Origin: Pleurocapsa sp. PCC 7319
Lineage (GTDB): Bacteria > Cyanobacteriota > Cyanobacteriia > Cyanobacteriales > Xenococcaceae
Direction of reading: 5' to 3'
DNA: 64,000 nucleotides
Assembly: GCF_000332195.1 (NCBI RefSeq)
Contig: NZ_KB235922.1
Span: 4,313,322-4,377,321 of the forward strand
A program made the translations under genes and the position numbers. The notes under the pieces are model-generated. The model was not told the DNA's origin, ran no database searches, and saw only the letters and a list, made by a program, of their open reading frames with translations. Numbering within the stretch: position 1 is the first letter of the stretch; every line of letters starts with the position of its first letter. Below are positions 51,478-61,486 of the stretch, piece by piece.

Positions 51478-52293
51478 CTATTCATTATTCATTTTCTTAA
51501 CGATACGGTCAAAATACCAGTTTAACAAAGGAGCAAGCAAGCTATGAAAGCGATTTAAAATTGTGAGTTCTGTACCAGGAGTAACCACAAATCGCCCGAG
51601 GGCAACTCCCTGAATAATTTGCTGCGCAACTGCTTCGGCTGTCCAGGTTTTGGCAGTTGCCGTAATTGTTTTGGTTTCGATAGGCTTAATTTTATTTTCT
51701 GCTGCTAGTTGAGGAGTATCGGTATCAGGTGGATACACAACTGTTAACCCAATTCCCTTGGGCTTAAGTTCCCCTCGCAAAGATTCTGCTAACCCTCTAA
51801 GGGCAAATTTAGAAGGGCAATAGGCGGTATAACCATAAATGCCGATTAAAGCTGCGCCAGAAGAAATTATGACTATATTCCCTTGCTCTCGCTGTTCCAT
51901 GGCTGGTAGCGCAGCTCTAATGCTGTATAGAGTACCAAAATAGTTCACTGTCATGGTGTCCTCGAAAACTTTTAAGGACAGTTCAGCAAAATAACCAGGG
52001 TAAGCTATTCCTGCGGAGGTAATTAGTAGTTCTGGTGAGCCTAATTGGGCGATCGCTGTTTGAATTGCTGTTTGGATTGCTGGTTGTTGGGCTACATCGG
52101 CTGTGAAAATTAAGATCTTTTGCTCTAAATTTACAGTTGCTGCTACTATTTCTTGCTGGGCAATTTCCAATTTAGGGCGATCGCGAGCAATCAGGGAAAT
52201 ATTTGCTCCTTGTTGGGCTAATAACTTGGCAGTGGCTTTACCAATCCCACTAGATCCCCCCGTTATGATTGCATGCTGATTTAAATATTTCAT
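51478..52293 (-). CDS. SDR oxidoreductase, 3-ketodihydrosphingosine reductase-like
   Basis: The protein has 271 residues. It has the classical SDR motifs: TGGSSGIGKATA (cofactor), NYFG, the catalytic Ser in IVIISSGAALIGIYG, and YCPSK. The C-terminal half (VVYPPDTDTPQLAAENKIKP) is the part that defines the KDSR-like group. The substrate is unknown, a lipid ketone being most likely. It is convergent with the GerMN gene. Confidence 0.85.
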   Translation of the reverse strand: MKYLNQHAIITGGSSGIGKATAKLLAQQGANISLIARDRPKLEIAQQEIVAATVNLEQKILIFTADVAQQPAIQTAIQTAIAQLGSPELLITSAGIAYPGYFAELSLKVFEDTMTVNYFGTLYSIRAALPAMEQREQGNIVIISSGAALIGIYGYTAYCPSKFALRGLAESLRGELKPKGIGLTVVYPPDTDTPQLAAENKIKPIETKTITATAKTWTAEAVAQQIIQGVALGRFVVTPGTELTILNRFHSLLAPLLNWYFDRIVKKMNNE

Positions 52294-52322
52294 TATTTCA
52301 ATAGTTGCTGAGTAAAAAATAG

Positions 52323-52352
52323 AAAGGGTTTAGCAATGCTAAACCCTTTTTT
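52323..52352 (-). terminator. Strong intrinsic terminator downstream of ndhD
   Basis: AAAGGGTTTAGC-AAT-GCTAAACCCTTT has a perfect stem with A/T tails on both sides, so it can stop transcripts in either direction. It separates ndhD from the SDR gene. Confidence 0.85.
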
Positions 52353-52390
52353 GTTAAATGAATTCTTAGATTATCGTTAACCAATAATAT

Positions 52391-53986
52391 TTACTTACTG
52401 CTAACAACTTCGATTTCCGGAGCAGTTAAAGGCATCATCGAATAGAGATTAGATGGGGCTTTTGCTTGCTGTAATAGCCTGGGGACAGAATTACGCAATC
52501 TAGCAGTTAGTTGACTAGTACTAGAGTCATAAATCTGGGTAACTAGTTTGGGATATAAACCAATACCGATAATCGGAATCAAGAGACAAGCAATGATGAA
52601 TACTTCTCTGGGTTCAGCATCTATCAGATTAGTGTGGTCAACCAGTTCTTTATTTTCAGGACCATAGAGTATTTCCCGTAACATCGATAGTAAATAGATG
52701 GGAGTTAAAATGACCCCAACCGCAGCCAGGAAGAGGATAATTACTTTAAAAGTAGAACTATAGGCATCACTGGTCGCGAAACCCACGAAAACCATTAATT
52801 CAGCTACAAAACCACTCATTCCTGGTAATGCCATCGAAGCAAAAGAACAAGTAGTCCACATGGCAAAGATTTTTTTCATCTTGCCACCAATACCACCCAT
52901 CTCATCTAGCATCAGGGTGTGGGTACGGTCATAGGTAGCCCCCACCATAAAGAAGAGGCTGGCACCAATCAGACCATGAGAAATCATCTGTAGCATGGCG
53001 CCACTTGTACCTAAATCGGTAAAGGAGGCAATCCCAATCAAGACAAAGCCCATGTGGGAAATCGAAGAATAGGCAATTTTGCGCTTGAGATTGCGTTGAG
53101 CAAAAGAAGTTAATGCTGCGTAAATAATATTAACTACTCCCAAAATAACTAACATCGGAGCAAAGAAGGCATGGGCATCAGGCAGCATTCCTGCATTCAT
53201 TCGTAAGAGGGCATATCCTCCCATTTTCAAAAGAATACCCGCTAGTAACATATGGGCAGGAGCTGTTGCCTCTCCATGAGCATCCGGTAGCCAGGTATGC
53301 AGGGGAAATATTGGTAGCTTGACACCATAGGCAATTAAAAAACCAGCATATAAAAATAATTGCAGGTTAAAGGCATAATCTTTGGCAGCGATCGCACTCA
53401 TTTCAAAGGTTACGGTATCGCCATAAAATGCCATAGTCAAGGCAGCAACTAAAATAAATAGGGAACCTCCTGCGGTATAGAGGATAAACTTGGTCGCCGC
53501 ATAAAGACGTTTTTTTCCGCCCCAAATGGACAAGATGAGATATACCGGAACTAGCTCTAATTCCCAAACCAAGAAAAACAGCAGCATATCCTGTACGGCG
53601 AAGACGGCAATTTGTCCGCCATACATTGCCAACATCAAAAAATAAAATAGCTTGGGCTTATAAGTTACAGGCCAAGCCGCCATAATTGCTAAGGTGGTAA
53701 TAAAACCGGTCAGCAAAATCAACGGCATTGATAGCCCATCAGCTCCAACCGACCAATTGAGGTCTAATTCAGGTATCCAGGAATAGCTTTCGACTAACTG
53801 TAAATCAGCGTTACTAAAGTCATAGTCTTGGTAAAAACCATAGACCATAACTGCGAAATCAATTAAGCCAATGATTAGGGCATACCAACGCACTGTTTTG
53901 CCTTCTTTGTCCGGGATTATCGGCACAAATAAAGCAGCGACGATGGGCAATAGAATGCATGTAGTTAACCAGGGAAAGTGTGTCAT
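52391..53986 (-). CDS. ndhD: NAD(P)H-quinone oxidoreductase chain 4 (NdhD)
   Basis: The protein has 531 residues and about 14 membrane segments. [19 protein letters not shown] opens it; [60 protein letters not shown] and [13 protein letters not shown] are the proton-pumping motifs. It is an antiporter-like subunit of the thylakoid NDH-1 complex for cyclic and respiratory electron flow. ndhF is not adjacent, so the NdhD subtype is not decided by context. Confidence 0.94.
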   Translation of the reverse strand: MTHFPWLTTCILLPIVAALFVPIIPDKEGKTVRWYALIIGLIDFAVMVYGFYQDYDFSNADLQLVESYSWIPELDLNWSVGADGLSMPLILLTGFITTLAIMAAWPVTYKPKLFYFLMLAMYGGQIAVFAVQDMLLFFLVWELELVPVYLILSIWGGKKRLYAATKFILYTAGGSLFILVAALTMAFYGDTVTFEMSAIAAKDYAFNLQLFLYAGFLIAYGVKLPIFPLHTWLPDAHGEATAPAHMLLAGILLKMGGYALLRMNAGMLPDAHAFFAPMLVILGVVNIIYAALTSFAQRNLKRKIAYSSISHMGFVLIGIASFTDLGTSGAMLQMISHGLIGASLFFMVGATYDRTHTLMLDEMGGIGGKMKKIFAMWTTCSFASMALPGMSGFVAELMVFVGFATSDAYSSTFKVIILFLAAVGVILTPIYLLSMLREILYGPENKELVDHTNLIDAEPREVFIIACLLIPIIGIGLYPKLVTQIYDSSTSQLTARLRNSVPRLLQQAKAPSNLYSMMPLTAPEIEVVSSK

Positions 53987-54173
53987 ATATTCCTAGAGCG
54001 AAAATCTTATTAGATAGTTTTACTTATAAATCTCCTTTCTTGTTATATATGTTCCAAGGAATTTAGTGAAACTCCAGGCATTCTTAACAAATTGTTTATC
54101 AAATAGCTATTTGCCTTTGGCTTTTGGCTTTTAGCTTTTTTAGGGATTGTTATTTCTGTTTCTCTTAAGCAGA

Positions 54174-55031
54174 CTAACTTATTGCCAAGTAATCACCACG
54201 AATTAGGCGAATCTGTGCCAGAGTAAAAACTATCGGAATAACTCGACTGTAGTTTGTGGCGATCGCCTTCCAGCCTAGATCGGCCACAAAATAGCCCCAG
54301 ACTATTGGTCCCAAGAGACTAAATACACCTCTAGTTGCCCCATAGCGGGCAGCATTAATTGCCATTCCTCTCTTGGCTGCTTGTAGTGCCAATTGATTTC
54401 CTAAACCAGCTACAGCCGTTGTTCCACTTTTAATCAAAGCTGTTTTAGCTGCCTGATAAGTAGCCAAGTGAATCGCAAACTGTTTGGCGATGTGCCTGAG
54501 TAACCAGGACTTCAAAATAGTACTTACAACTACAATTCCACTACCTTTTAAGAGTATTTTTAGAGAACTATGTTGCAACCGCACAGGCAGAGGTTCAGGA
54601 GGATGTGCCTTGGCTAAAGAAGCATTAATTTGAGTTTGGAGCCAGTTTTGCTCTTGAGTAGGCAGTTGATTCCAGGCCTTACTCACTAAGTGCAAAAAAA
54701 TCTCGGCTTCAATATCGGTAGTATTCATGTTCCCGGAATAGGGAATCTTCAAATAGTGACAAACCTTGATTAAGATCTCTCGATAGGATATTTCCTGAGT
54801 TCGACCCTTCAATACGGTGATGCCATCTGCTGCTAAATAACGAAACCTTTGGTCTACAGCATCAATCCACACATTCCAATCTTGACTTTGAATGGCAAGT
54901 GGCTCGGGGGTTTGCCAATAATCTAGAGGATTAAAGCGACGACGAAAAAGAATTTGAGTAATCTGTTGCAATTCTTCTTCTGTGGCTAAAGTTAACCCTG
55001 CCTTGAGTTCATCCAATGTCGTCTCCTCCAC
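54174..55031 (-). CDS. YaaW/UPF0174 family protein
   Basis: The protein has 285 residues. It starts EETTLDELKAGLTLATEEEL then QQITQILFRRRFNPLDYW. The middle (EISYREILIKVCHYLKIPYS, DIEAEIFLHLVSKAWNQLP) and the Ala/Gly-rich C-terminus with a hydrophobic segment (TRGVFSLLGPIVWGYFVADL) fit the YaaW family. Its function is unknown. Confidence 0.75.
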   Translation of the reverse strand: MEETTLDELKAGLTLATEEELQQITQILFRRRFNPLDYWQTPEPLAIQSQDWNVWIDAVDQRFRYLAADGITVLKGRTQEISYREILIKVCHYLKIPYSGNMNTTDIEAEIFLHLVSKAWNQLPTQEQNWLQTQINASLAKAHPPEPLPVRLQHSSLKILLKGSGIVVVSTILKSWLLRHIAKQFAIHLATYQAAKTALIKSGTTAVAGLGNQLALQAAKRGMAINAARYGATRGVFSLLGPIVWGYFVADLGWKAIATNYSRVIPIVFTLAQIRLIRGDYLAIS

Positions 55032-55129
55032 AACATCGTTTATCGTGAGACTATTTTATCCGAATTATTCTACTGTGGATTATAACGGAGAGTTAATAGA
55101 AATCAAGAACTTTATGAATCTTGAACTAA

Positions 55130-56422
55130 TTAAATTAATTTTAATCCTAAAGTTATTCCCGAAGCGATCGCCATCAATAGAGTAGCAAACCTTAACTGGA
55201 AACTTTTTGTTCTCCAAGCAGGGATTTGTAACCAACAATAAGAGACAGTAATTATCTCAGCTACGATGATCCCCGAAGTGACACCTACAGCTTCCCCCAT
55301 GCCCCAGAGTAAACCACTGGCAGATACTAACAACACTGGGATCAATATTGTCAGAGCAAAACCCTCTAATTTTTCCTGTTGGTCTGCTTGGACAATTTGT
55401 ACTGCCCCTAATTGAGTAATGGTAATCACCATCGCTGCGATAATAGCGATCGCCATGTTGATAAATGTATGCTCAATGCGGCTATCAGCAAACAAAATGG
55501 CTTTCACGGCTATAGTGCTTAAACCAGAAATCGACAAGATGCCGAACATAATCTTTGGTTTAATTAGCATTGTCAATTGAGGAACATTAGTCTGAGTCAT
55601 CTTGCCCTGCAATTCTGGAACAACAGTAATTGAGAGTAAAGCATTTTTAGCCGTCAAAGCGTCTGGGAAACGTTTGCTAGCCTTAGAATAGGTCATCTTG
55701 CTTAACCAATGCCTAAATTGTCGATCTAACTTCGGCAACAAAGACTTTAAATCAAGTTGATAAGGATCGTCTTTTGAGGCTAAATTACGAATTTCCGTAA
55801 TATCTTTATTGGTCAATAAGCAGACAATAGTAATCCCTAAACTATAAATATCTGAAGCGAGAGTAGGTTTAATTATCTGTTCTGGAGCCATAAAGCCTGG
55901 AGTTCCCTGAAAGACACTACTACCGCTAACCTCTCGGCTACCAAGACTAGCGAAACCAAAATCAACTAAATATACATTGAGCTGTTGATCGAGCAGAATA
56001 TTTTCTGGTTTGAGATCCCGATGCAATATGGGAGGGTTTTGCTGTTGTAAATAGATTAAAATGTCGAGCAATTCTAAAGCAATTTGTTTAATCTCAAGTA
56101 AAGTAAGCTGACGGAAGTTTTTTAAATTGGAAGCGGGTTTATATTCTTGGATTAAACAAAAACCATCTTCTGTTTCTATACTCTCTAAATATCTCGGAAT
56201 ACGAGGATGGTTTAGCTTTTCTAATACTTGAATTTCTTGTTCGTAAGCTTTATATCCTGACCAGCTTGAGTCAGTGGTGGCAAAACAAAACTGCTTCACA
56301 ATAACTGTTTGTTGATTAGTTAAATTAATTCCTTGCCAAGTTATTCTTCCTCCCTCCCGATTACGTCCCAATTCGGTATTGATTTCATATCCATGATTAG
56401 TTAAATTGGGAGATTTATACAT
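55130..56422 (-). CDS. Serine/threonine protein kinase with C-terminal membrane domain
   Basis: The protein has 430 residues. The kinase domain (about 12-270) has the catalytic loop LHRDLKPENILL, the DFG motif in YLVDFGFASLG and the APE motif in GTPGFMAPEQ. The N-terminal glycine loop is unusual (LGRNREGGRITWQG). Four to five membrane segments follow residue 300. It probably phosphorylates proteins at the membrane; the FHA protein at 25389 is a possible reader. Confidence 0.9.
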   Translation of the reverse strand: MYKSPNLTNHGYEINTELGRNREGGRITWQGINLTNQQTVIVKQFCFATTDSSWSGYKAYEQEIQVLEKLNHPRIPRYLESIETEDGFCLIQEYKPASNLKNFRQLTLLEIKQIALELLDILIYLQQQNPPILHRDLKPENILLDQQLNVYLVDFGFASLGSREVSGSSVFQGTPGFMAPEQIIKPTLASDIYSLGITIVCLLTNKDITEIRNLASKDDPYQLDLKSLLPKLDRQFRHWLSKMTYSKASKRFPDALTAKNALLSITVVPELQGKMTQTNVPQLTMLIKPKIMFGILSISGLSTIAVKAILFADSRIEHTFINMAIAIIAAMVITITQLGAVQIVQADQQEKLEGFALTILIPVLLVSASGLLWGMGEAVGVTSGIIVAEIITVSYCWLQIPAWRTKSFQLRFATLLMAIASGITLGLKLI

Positions 56423-57134
56423 TTCTCGCTTTTGTTTTTAATAGCTAAGTAGATGGGTGTAATTAAATATATAAAATGCCTACAGTAAGGGAATAGGGAA
56501 TAGGGAATAGCTTAATAGTATGGTTTTATAAATTATTCTGCCTATCTACTTATGGGAATATTTAATCAGTTTGTAAGTTTTACTCACAATCTTTAATTTC
56601 ATAATTCTTGATCGTTTTTTAAAGTTTTAACCTAACTTTAGATTGATTAAGTTAGCAGTGCATAACATAGAATCTGATTAATTATCTAGGTTCTAAAAGT
56701 ACATATAGCAAATAACCTAATATTCATGATCAACCAAAATTCATCGTAAATATACACTTTTGACAAACTTTACGACAACCAATCAAATTCTTCAAGTGAT
56801 ACTTATGATATATTCTTGATGTGATGTTAAATAGACAATAGCATCAGTAAATTAAGATGACCAAAATTAGTTCTAATTATAATTAAGCGCTGTTAAGGCA
56901 TATTGCATTTTGCTCCTAATTAAATATTATCAATATTCACCAAAGGTTGCACCGCTGTTAGAATTTTATCCCGCCTGGGGGAACTCCAATAGTTTAGGAG
57001 CTTGGTCTACGATGCTTCCTAAGCATCTTGTAGAATCAAGACGTCGATGTTAATCGGGATGGTGAAGTAATCTGCAACTATTAGTCAGCCTCGCTTGTCA
57101 ATACAGTTGACTGCGATCAGTATCGATAACATTT
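56423..57134. other. Long intergenic region with repeats, no gene seen
   Basis: GGGAATA repeats lie at 56488-56510. A GC-richer part at 56973-57090 has a hairpin GATGCTTCCTAAGCATC near 57011 and shares AAGTAATCTG..ACTATT with the purC upstream region. It could be a degenerate mobile repeat or an RNA; I cannot decide. Confidence 0.5.
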
Positions 57135-57611
57135 ATGTCAATCAAAAATATATTATTAGTAGAGGATAATCCTGATGATCGCGAGTTAATGAGGCTGGCT
57201 TTCTCTCAAGGCACAATTCCTCACAATTTGATCATTTTTTCCAATGGTTTAGAAGCTTTAAATTATTTATTGGGACAGGGCAACATTGATGAAACATCTC
57301 CATCGCCGACGGAGCAAAATTTAACTTCAATGCCAGCACTGATTATACTAGATTTAAATTTACCCCAAATTAATGGCATCGAGGTTTTACGCCGCATTCG
57401 TTCTTATCCTCAAACTAAACTACTACCTGTCGTCATAATTAGCTCTTCTAATGAACCACGAGATCTGATTGACAGTTATATTAATGGTTGCAACAGTTAC
57501 ATCCAGAAACCGATACACTTTAATCAATTACAAAATTTTGTTAGAGAAATAAGTACGTATTGGTTGACTGTTAACCAGCTTCCACCTGTTTTTGGAGTTC
57601 TAAATGAGTAA
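57135..57611 (+). CDS. Response regulator, Rcp1-like
   Basis: The protein has 158 residues and a single receiver domain: LLVEDNPDDRELMRLAF (acidic pocket), the phospho-Asp in LIILDLNLPQINGIEVLRRI, SSS and Lys in SYIQKPIHF. There is no output domain, as in Rcp1 regulators paired with phytochrome kinases. It overlaps the next gene by 8 bases. Confidence 0.9.
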   Translation: MSIKNILLVEDNPDDRELMRLAFSQGTIPHNLIIFSNGLEALNYLLGQGNIDETSPSPTEQNLTSMPALIILDLNLPQINGIEVLRRIRSYPQTKLLPVVIISSSNEPRDLIDSYINGCNSYIQKPIHFNQLQNFVREISTYWLTVNQLPPVFGVLNE

Positions 57612-59412
57612 ACTTCTGCGAGTCTTAATCATTGAAGATTCAGAAGATGATGCCGAATTATTAGCCATAGAACTAGAGCGTGGCGGTTACGAAATAATAC
57701 ATCGACGAGTGGATACTAAGGCAGATATGAAGGCGGCTCTCAGTGAGTCTCCGCCTTGGGATATTGTTTTGGCGGATTATTCGATGCCTCAGTTTAGTGC
57801 GATCGCCGCTCTCGAACTCCTTAAGGAATGGGAGTTGGATTTACCCTTCGTCATTGTTTCCGGTAAAATTGGCGAAGATACGGCAGTAGCGGCGATGAAA
57901 GCTGGAGCTCATGACTACTTAGTCAAAGGCAAGTTAGCCCGTCTAATTCCTGCGGTAGAGAGGGAATTAAGAGAAGCAGTGCTCAGAGAAGAATATCGTA
58001 CTGCCCAAAATCGATTAAGATATCTAGCTTTTTACGATCAACTAACTAGCTTACCGAATCGGACCCTTTTCCTGGAGCATTTGAGCCGCGAAATCTCTCT
58101 TTATCAAGAATTCAATGCTCACTGTCATCAAAATATCGAAGGCGATTGCGATCCACGCACCAGCAAAGCTGATCCCCAGCAGAAGAAAGATCCGTCGCAG
58201 AAGGATCGTCAGCAGAAGTTATTTGCTGTTTTATTACTCAGCATTGATCGTTTTAGTATTATTAAACATAGCTTAGGCTATTTAATTAGCGAACAATTGT
58301 TGATTGCGTTGGCTCGTCGCTTGGAAACATACGTCAGCAATAGTCCCAATATTGTGGCCCGAATTAGTGAAGATGAATTTGCCTTATTAATTACCAATAT
58401 TCAAAATACTCAGGATATTCTAGAGCAAGCTGACTATCTCTATCATCATTTAATCAAGCCTTTTGAAATAAAAAACAGTACAGTTTGTTCTACGGTTAGT
58501 ATTGGTATTGCTTTAAATCGGGGTAATTATCAAAAGCCAGAAAAACTATTGCAATCGGCAGATATGGCCATGCAGTATGCCAAAGTCAATTTTGTCAAAA
58601 GTTCAGTCTTATTTGATGAAAAAATGCAGAGTAAGGCCGTAGAGAAACTACGCCTCGAAAACGATTTACAGCAAGCGATCAATAATCAAAAATTATATTT
58701 AAATTATCAGCCAATAGTCTCTCTCAGCACAGGACAAATTAATTGTTTAGAAGCTCTAGTTAGATGGAAACATGATTCTTTAGGCTCCATCCCCCCCGAT
58801 AAATTTATTCCCATCTCTGAAGAAACAGGGCAAATTATTGCCCTAGGTCAATGGGTACTCTCAGAAGCCTGTTATCAGCTAGTAGCTTGGCAAAAATACT
58901 TTACTAATAAAAGCTCTCCGTTAACGATGAGCATTAATTTATCGCGAATTCAGATTTATCATCCTGAATTAATTCCCCAGATAGATCGTCTATTACAGTC
59001 TCTCAATTTAGAGGGGAAACATCTAAAGTTAGAGATTACTGAAAGTACTCTCATGGAAAATACTTCTGCGGTGACAAAAGTTTTAGAGCAGTTGAAAGAG
59101 CGAGATATCAAGCTGTGTTTGGATGATTTTGGTACTGGATATTCTTCGTTGAGTTACTTGCGCTATTTACCCGTTGATACAGTAAAAATAGATCGCTCAT
59201 TTATTGGGCCAGAAATTAATAATACTAATTACGATATTATTAAAGCGATTATTAATCTCGCCCACAGCCTAGGTTTAGATGTAATTGCTGAGGGAATTGA
59301 GACAGAAGCGCAGCTAGAAATCTTACGTTGCTTGGGTTGTGAATACGGACAAGGCTACCTTTTTGCTTACCCCCTGAATAGTAGAGACGTTTTAAGCCTA
59401 GTACAGCAATAA
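57604..59412 (+). CDS. REC-GGDEF(degenerate)-EAL cyclic-di-GMP phosphodiesterase
   Basis: The protein has 602 residues. The receiver domain (1-125) has LIIEDSEDDAELLA and the phospho-Asp in VLADYSMPQ. The GGDEF domain (about 135-320) has ISEDEF in place of GGDEF, so cyclase activity is unlikely. The EAL domain (about 345-595) keeps EALVRW, EITESTL, DDFGTGYSSL and EGIETEAQ, so phosphodiesterase activity is likely. A polar insertion (ADPQQKKDPSQKDRQQ) breaks the GGDEF domain near residue 195. It overlaps the upstream response regulator gene, so the two receivers are probably one phosphorelay. Confidence 0.9.
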   Translation: MSKLLRVLIIEDSEDDAELLAIELERGGYEIIHRRVDTKADMKAALSESPPWDIVLADYSMPQFSAIAALELLKEWELDLPFVIVSGKIGEDTAVAAMKAGAHDYLVKGKLARLIPAVERELREAVLREEYRTAQNRLRYLAFYDQLTSLPNRTLFLEHLSREISLYQEFNAHCHQNIEGDCDPRTSKADPQQKKDPSQKDRQQKLFAVLLLSIDRFSIIKHSLGYLISEQLLIALARRLETYVSNSPNIVARISEDEFALLITNIQNTQDILEQADYLYHHLIKPFEIKNSTVCSTVSIGIALNRGNYQKPEKLLQSADMAMQYAKVNFVKSSVLFDEKMQSKAVEKLRLENDLQQAINNQKLYLNYQPIVSLSTGQINCLEALVRWKHDSLGSIPPDKFIPISEETGQIIALGQWVLSEACYQLVAWQKYFTNKSSPLTMSINLSRIQIYHPELIPQIDRLLQSLNLEGKHLKLEITESTLMENTSAVTKVLEQLKERDIKLCLDDFGTGYSSLSYLRYLPVDTVKIDRSFIGPEINNTNYDIIKAIINLAHSLGLDVIAEGIETEAQLEILRCLGCEYGQGYLFAYPLNSRDVLSLVQQ

Positions 59413-59727
59413 ATTTATCAAAAAGCTTTTAGCCTTTAGCTTCTTGGCGCATTCGCTCTTTGCTGGGAACCAACAACAAAGGCGTATAGTTCGCCGCATG
59501 TGCGCGATGCGCCGCTTTTAGCTCTTAGCTTTGGTTAAACTGTCTATAGCGTAATTGGGTATAAGACTCCACCGCCTTGGCGGTGTCTACAATCAGGTAG
59601 CGCGACAAAGCGTTGCGAGGGTACATGCGGCTTAAGCCTTTGTCCTCGTTAAAGCTATTGTCGTAAGACGAGTTCAAGACTCTATTTGATTGAAGCTAAT
59701 AGCTAACGGCTAATAGCTAATAGCTAT
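59413..59727. repeat. Intergenic palindromes and AGCTAATA-type tandem repeats
   Basis: CACCGCCTTGGCGGTG near 59570 is a perfect hairpin. GCGCGATGCGCCGC and related repeats precede it. AGCTAAT heptamers fill 59695-59727. I see no gene. Confidence 0.65.
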
Positions 59728-60258
59728 TTATTTATTAAAACCGATATCTGTACCTGTTCCAGCATGAACTTGTGCCAGTTTTTCATAGTTACGGGCGTGT
59801 TCTAAAAGTTCTGTGGCTTGTTCATCGCTAATCTGCTTAATTCTACGAGCGGGAACCCCGACAACGAGCGATCGCTGGGAAATATCTTTGGTGACAACAC
59901 TACCAGCACCGATTATGCTTCCCTCACCCACTCTCACTCCATCCAGAATGACAGCACCAATGCCAATCAAGCAGCCAGTTTCAATATGAGCAGAATGAAT
60001 TACTGCCCGATGACCAACAGTGACATAATCTTCGAGGATTGTCGGTTTACCGGGATCGCCATGCAAAATTGCTCCATCTTGAATGTTGGTATATTTACCA
60101 ATGACAATTTTTTCGATATCCCCCCTGACTATTGCCCCATACCAGATGCTAGAACCTTCAGCTAAAGTTACTTTACCTATTACCGTAGCATTAGCAGCAA
60201 CAAAGGCAGCTTGGGATAAGTCGGGAGCAGACCAGTAAGAACTATCAGGGTGAGTCAT
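59728..60258 (-). CDS. Gamma-type carbonic anhydrase family protein
   Basis: The protein has 176 residues from the ATG at 60258. Left-handed beta-helix repeats (VIGKVTLAEGSSIWYGAIVR, DIEKIVIGKYTNIQDGAILH) carry the metal histidines in VGHRAVIHSAHIETGC. It belongs to the CcmM/CaiE/YrdA group. Enzymatic activity is not certain for this subgroup. Confidence 0.9.
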   Translation of the reverse strand: MTHPDSSYWSAPDLSQAAFVAANATVIGKVTLAEGSSIWYGAIVRGDIEKIVIGKYTNIQDGAILHGDPGKPTILEDYVTVGHRAVIHSAHIETGCLIGIGAVILDGVRVGEGSIIGAGSVVTKDISQRSLVVGVPARRIKQISDEQATELLEHARNYEKLAQVHAGTGTDIGFNK

Positions 60259-60348
60259 AATTGGCAATAATCTATTTGACGATATTGAGACAATCAAGCG
60301 CAACAAGAGTGAGCCGTGTTATAAGGTAAGAGAAAAAGTTGTTGATAT

Positions 60349-60855
60349 ATGAATTTAGCATTACAATACCCTGTTTTTGGTCCCGAAATTGTTTGTCCTC
60401 ACTGCCGACAGACAATTCCTGCTCTTACTCTGACGGACACCTATCTCTGTAGTCGTCATGGTGCTTTTGAAGCTGACCCTAAAATCAAAGAATTAATTCA
60501 TCTCCCCTCAGGTAGACGTTGGCGACGTTGGGAAAATCAATGGTATCGTCAACATACCCATCCTGATGGGATTCGGTTTGAGATTCATGAAGCTCTTGAT
60601 GGACTTTATGCTGAAGGCTATCGAGCTACCAGGGTCATTATTGCTAATCGCTATCGCGATTTGGTAAGTTCTTATCTGGGACGTAGTCACCCTTGGCGAG
60701 AAACTCCAGAATTCAAGTCTCCTAAGCTTTATGGACTACCTATCAGATTTAGCTCTAAAGATAGCACCGATCCCTGTTGGGAAATTATCAATTTTATCCT
60801 CGAAAAAGAACCTGGAGTACCTCGTCAATATCCTTATCGCTTTCTATTTGAATAA
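60349..60855 (+). CDS. TIGR02652 family protein
   Basis: The protein has 168 residues. The N-terminus PEIVCPHCRQTIPALTLTDT then YLCSRHGAFEADP is a small zinc-binding-type motif. RRWRRWENQWYRQHTHPDGI and EALDGLYAEGYRATRVIIAN are conserved. I recognise it as a cyanobacterial family (TIGR02652) of unknown function. It is divergent from the carbonic anhydrase gene. Confidence 0.85.
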   Translation: MNLALQYPVFGPEIVCPHCRQTIPALTLTDTYLCSRHGAFEADPKIKELIHLPSGRRWRRWENQWYRQHTHPDGIRFEIHEALDGLYAEGYRATRVIIANRYRDLVSSYLGRSHPWRETPEFKSPKLYGLPIRFSSKDSTDPCWEIINFILEKEPGVPRQYPYRFLFE

Positions 60856-60899
60856 ACTGATTGTTAAATTTGAATTAAATTAATTTTGAAAACTGTGTC

Positions 60900-61346
60900 A
60901 TGATGCATCATGCCTCGATTCGTACAGCAAACATTCATCGGGCGATCGCTTTTTATGAACAGCTAGACTTTACTGTCCAAGAGCGTTTTACCACTGGATA
61001 TACCCTAGCTTGCTGGATGACTGGGCTAGGAGGCAGAATTGAATTAATCCAAATTCCGGAACCGAAACCTGCTCCCGATGCCTTTAATGATGAACATTAT
61101 GTCGGTTATTATCATCTTTCTTTTGACCTAACCAATCTAACTTCTGATTTACCGAGTTGGTTGGAAAATTTAACTCAAAAAATAGCGATCGCCAGTCAAG
61201 CTAACTCCGAACTAATTCAACCTCTTAAAGTCTTACTTAAACCAGAACAACAAATGATTGGTGACTGTGTTTACGAAGTTGCTTTCATCGCTGATACTGA
61301 TGGCTTGCCCCTAGAATTTATTCGTTTGCTACACCAGAGATCTTGA
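60900..61346 (+). CDS. VOC (glyoxalase/bleomycin resistance) superfamily protein
   Basis: The protein has 148 residues. HHASIRTANIHRAIAFYEQL and FTVQERFTTGYTLACWM open the first beta-alpha-beta-beta-beta unit; EVAFIADTDGLPLEFIRL closes the second. Metal ligands would be His and Glu of each half. The substrate is not predictable. Confidence 0.85.
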   Translation: MMHHASIRTANIHRAIAFYEQLDFTVQERFTTGYTLACWMTGLGGRIELIQIPEPKPAPDAFNDEHYVGYYHLSFDLTNLTSDLPSWLENLTQKIAIASQANSELIQPLKVLLKPEQQMIGDCVYEVAFIADTDGLPLEFIRLLHQRS

Positions 61347-61486
61347 AATAGCTTTTCTAAAGATAAATTGATGATTTAGCAACTAAGTCAATTAACTTGT
61401 CTAGACTGAAAGCTGATGCCATAAATTTTTAAACCAGCTAGATTAACAGTACGAAAGTCAAGTTGATTGGATATTAAGGAGTTTTT

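Noticed and set aside
56423-57134. A tRNA or known riboswitch in the long gap before the response regulator
   Set aside because: I looked for a cloverleaf, TTC-arm sequence and known riboswitch cores and saw none; the GC-rich part looks like a dispersed repeat.
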